64,000 bases of DNA from Nomia melanderi (taxonomy: Eukaryota; Arthropoda; Insecta; Hymenoptera; Halictidae): the NCBI RefSeq assembly GCF_051020985.1, contig NW_027475147.1:1302001-1366000 (forward strand), in the 5' to 3' direction. The translations under genes were made by a program, and so were the position numbers. The notes beneath the pieces are model-generated. The model searched no databases and was not told the origin of the DNA. It saw only the letters and a list, made by a program, of their open reading frames with translations. This document shows, piece after piece, positions 63,611 to 64,000 of the stretch; position 1 is the stretch's first letter; each line of letters opens with the position of its first letter.

Positions 63611-64000
63611 CACCCGAGATATCACCAGATATATATTGAATTTTTCCCTGACCCTGAGTGTCCGACCCCATGAGACGGTGGTTCTCTAGGCCCCTGGTGG
63701 TCCGAGGTCGTTCCCGCTGCACAGATTCATGCGCCAGGGCCTCCGGCAGATAATTCACTTTTGTTTATTGCGCTATCTCTAATAGCCCCCGAGATATCAC
63801 CAGATTTATATTGGATTTTTCCCTGACCCTGACAGTCCGGCGTCATGAGACGGTGATTTTCTCGGCCCCTGGTGGTCCGAGGTCGATCCCGCTGCACAGA
63901 TTCATGCGCCAGGGCCTCCTACAGACAATGCACTTTGATTTATTGCGCTATCTGTAATAGCACCCGAGATATCACCAGATATATATTGGATTTTTCCCTG

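Larger units (their letters stand above)
1..64000. repeat. 175-bp satellite DNA array, about 366 monomers, spans the whole window
   Basis: The same landmarks recur every 175 bp through the window: TTTATTGCGCTAT, TAGCACCCGAGATATCACC, TTTTCTCGG and GATTCATGCGCCAG. The landmark GATTCATGCG is at 151 and, 364 periods later, at 63,899, a net gain of 48 bp that small indels account for. Numbering the monomer from TTGATTTATT, positions 61-160 are about 66% GC and the other 75 bp about 35% GC. Monomers mostly differ from each other at a limited set of sites. There is no unique insert and no truncated monomer. The period is in the range of one nucleosome plus linker, as is common for centromeric satellites. 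I do not recognise the family; a centromeric or pericentromeric role is inferred from architecture only. Confidence 0.97.
44381..64000. repeat. Array zone 3: TGTGTCG-type monomers with nested duplications
   Basis: Monomers with GACAGTCCGG, CATGTGTCGATGG and GGTCCCTCGTGGTCC are abundant. Large near-identical blocks repeat at spacings of 1,224, 1,924, 2,623, 4,724 and 5,423 bp. No large TA expansion is present, although 2-bp gains occur near 46,658 and 62,226. Single-base deletions, for example CACTTTCTTTATT for CACTTTGATTTATT, are shared among duplicated monomers and trace the copying history. Confidence 0.65.

Noticed and set aside
1..64000. Several hundred short open reading frames on both strands, mostly 60-106 codons
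   Set aside because: They recur at the monomer period, are translations of the same repeat in shifted frames, and end at fixed stops such as TAATAG. There is no codon signal and no conserved start context, and the reading frame changes every monomer because 175 is not a multiple of three.
1..64000. CRISPR array
   Set aside because: The repeat unit is 175 bp with no short constant repeat separated by unique spacers, and there are no cas genes.
1..64000. CENP-B box in the monomer
   Set aside because: I looked for the TTCG....A..CGGG core on both strands. The nearest match, CTTCGGTTTATTGCGC in some monomers, lacks the CGGG part, so it is not supported.
1..64000. tRNA-derived (SINE-like) origin from a B-box-like GGTCGATCCC
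   Set aside because: The match to the RNA polymerase III B box lacks one base, it is GGTCGTTCCC in many monomers, and no convincing A box lies at the expected distance upstream.
1..64000. Ribosomal DNA, telomeric repeat or simple microsatellite array
   Set aside because: No rRNA-like or telomere-like motif is present. Apart from the short TA tracts there is no simple repeat.
1..64000. Naming the species or satellite family
   Set aside because: The monomer does not match a satellite that I can recall with confidence, so only a eukaryotic source is inferred.

Overview
The window is one uninterrupted satellite-DNA array. From the first base to the last it is made of about 366 head-to-tail copies of a 175-bp monomer. 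The landmark GATTCATGCG falls at 151 in the first repeat and at 63,899 in the last, which is 364 periods with a mean of 175.13 bp. I found no unique sequence, transposable element, RNA gene, promoter or protein-coding gene. Every open reading frame is a frame of the repeat. Because 175 = 3 x 58 + 1, each frame shifts by one base per monomer and meets a stop within one to three monomers. This architecture points to a eukaryotic (peri)centromeric or other heterochromatic satellite block from a long-read assembly. I do not recognise the satellite family and cannot name the species. The consensus monomer is about 53% GC and split: roughly 100 bp at about 66% GC and 75 bp at about 35% GC.

Layout. 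Zone 1 (1 to about 24.5 kb) holds monomers with a GAGTGTCCGGCCCCATGAGACGG-like centre. It contains a 13-monomer higher-order unit with a 10-monomer deletion variant (5.0-11.4 kb), an 11-monomer tandem duplication (14.8-18.7 kb), and a remote copy of the first 1.9 kb of the window at 17.85-20.08 kb. Zone 2 (about 24.5-44.4 kb) mixes those monomers with a second type (GACAGTCCGG centre, TGTGTCGATGG, GGTCCCTCGTGG). It also carries nine expanded TA tracts and several dispersed 1-1.6 kb duplications. Zone 3 (about 44.4-64 kb) is dominated by the second type, with nested 7-, 10-, 11- and 17-monomer duplications.

How the parts relate. Phase is conserved everywhere: all departures from 175 bp are small indels, with no truncated monomer. 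The array therefore looks shaped by in-register unequal exchange and gene conversion rather than insertion. The most unusual elements are a strongly diverged but length-conserved cassette found in 16 scattered monomers, TA expansions that form perfect palindromes, and a central imperfect hairpin that is perfect in a few monomers.
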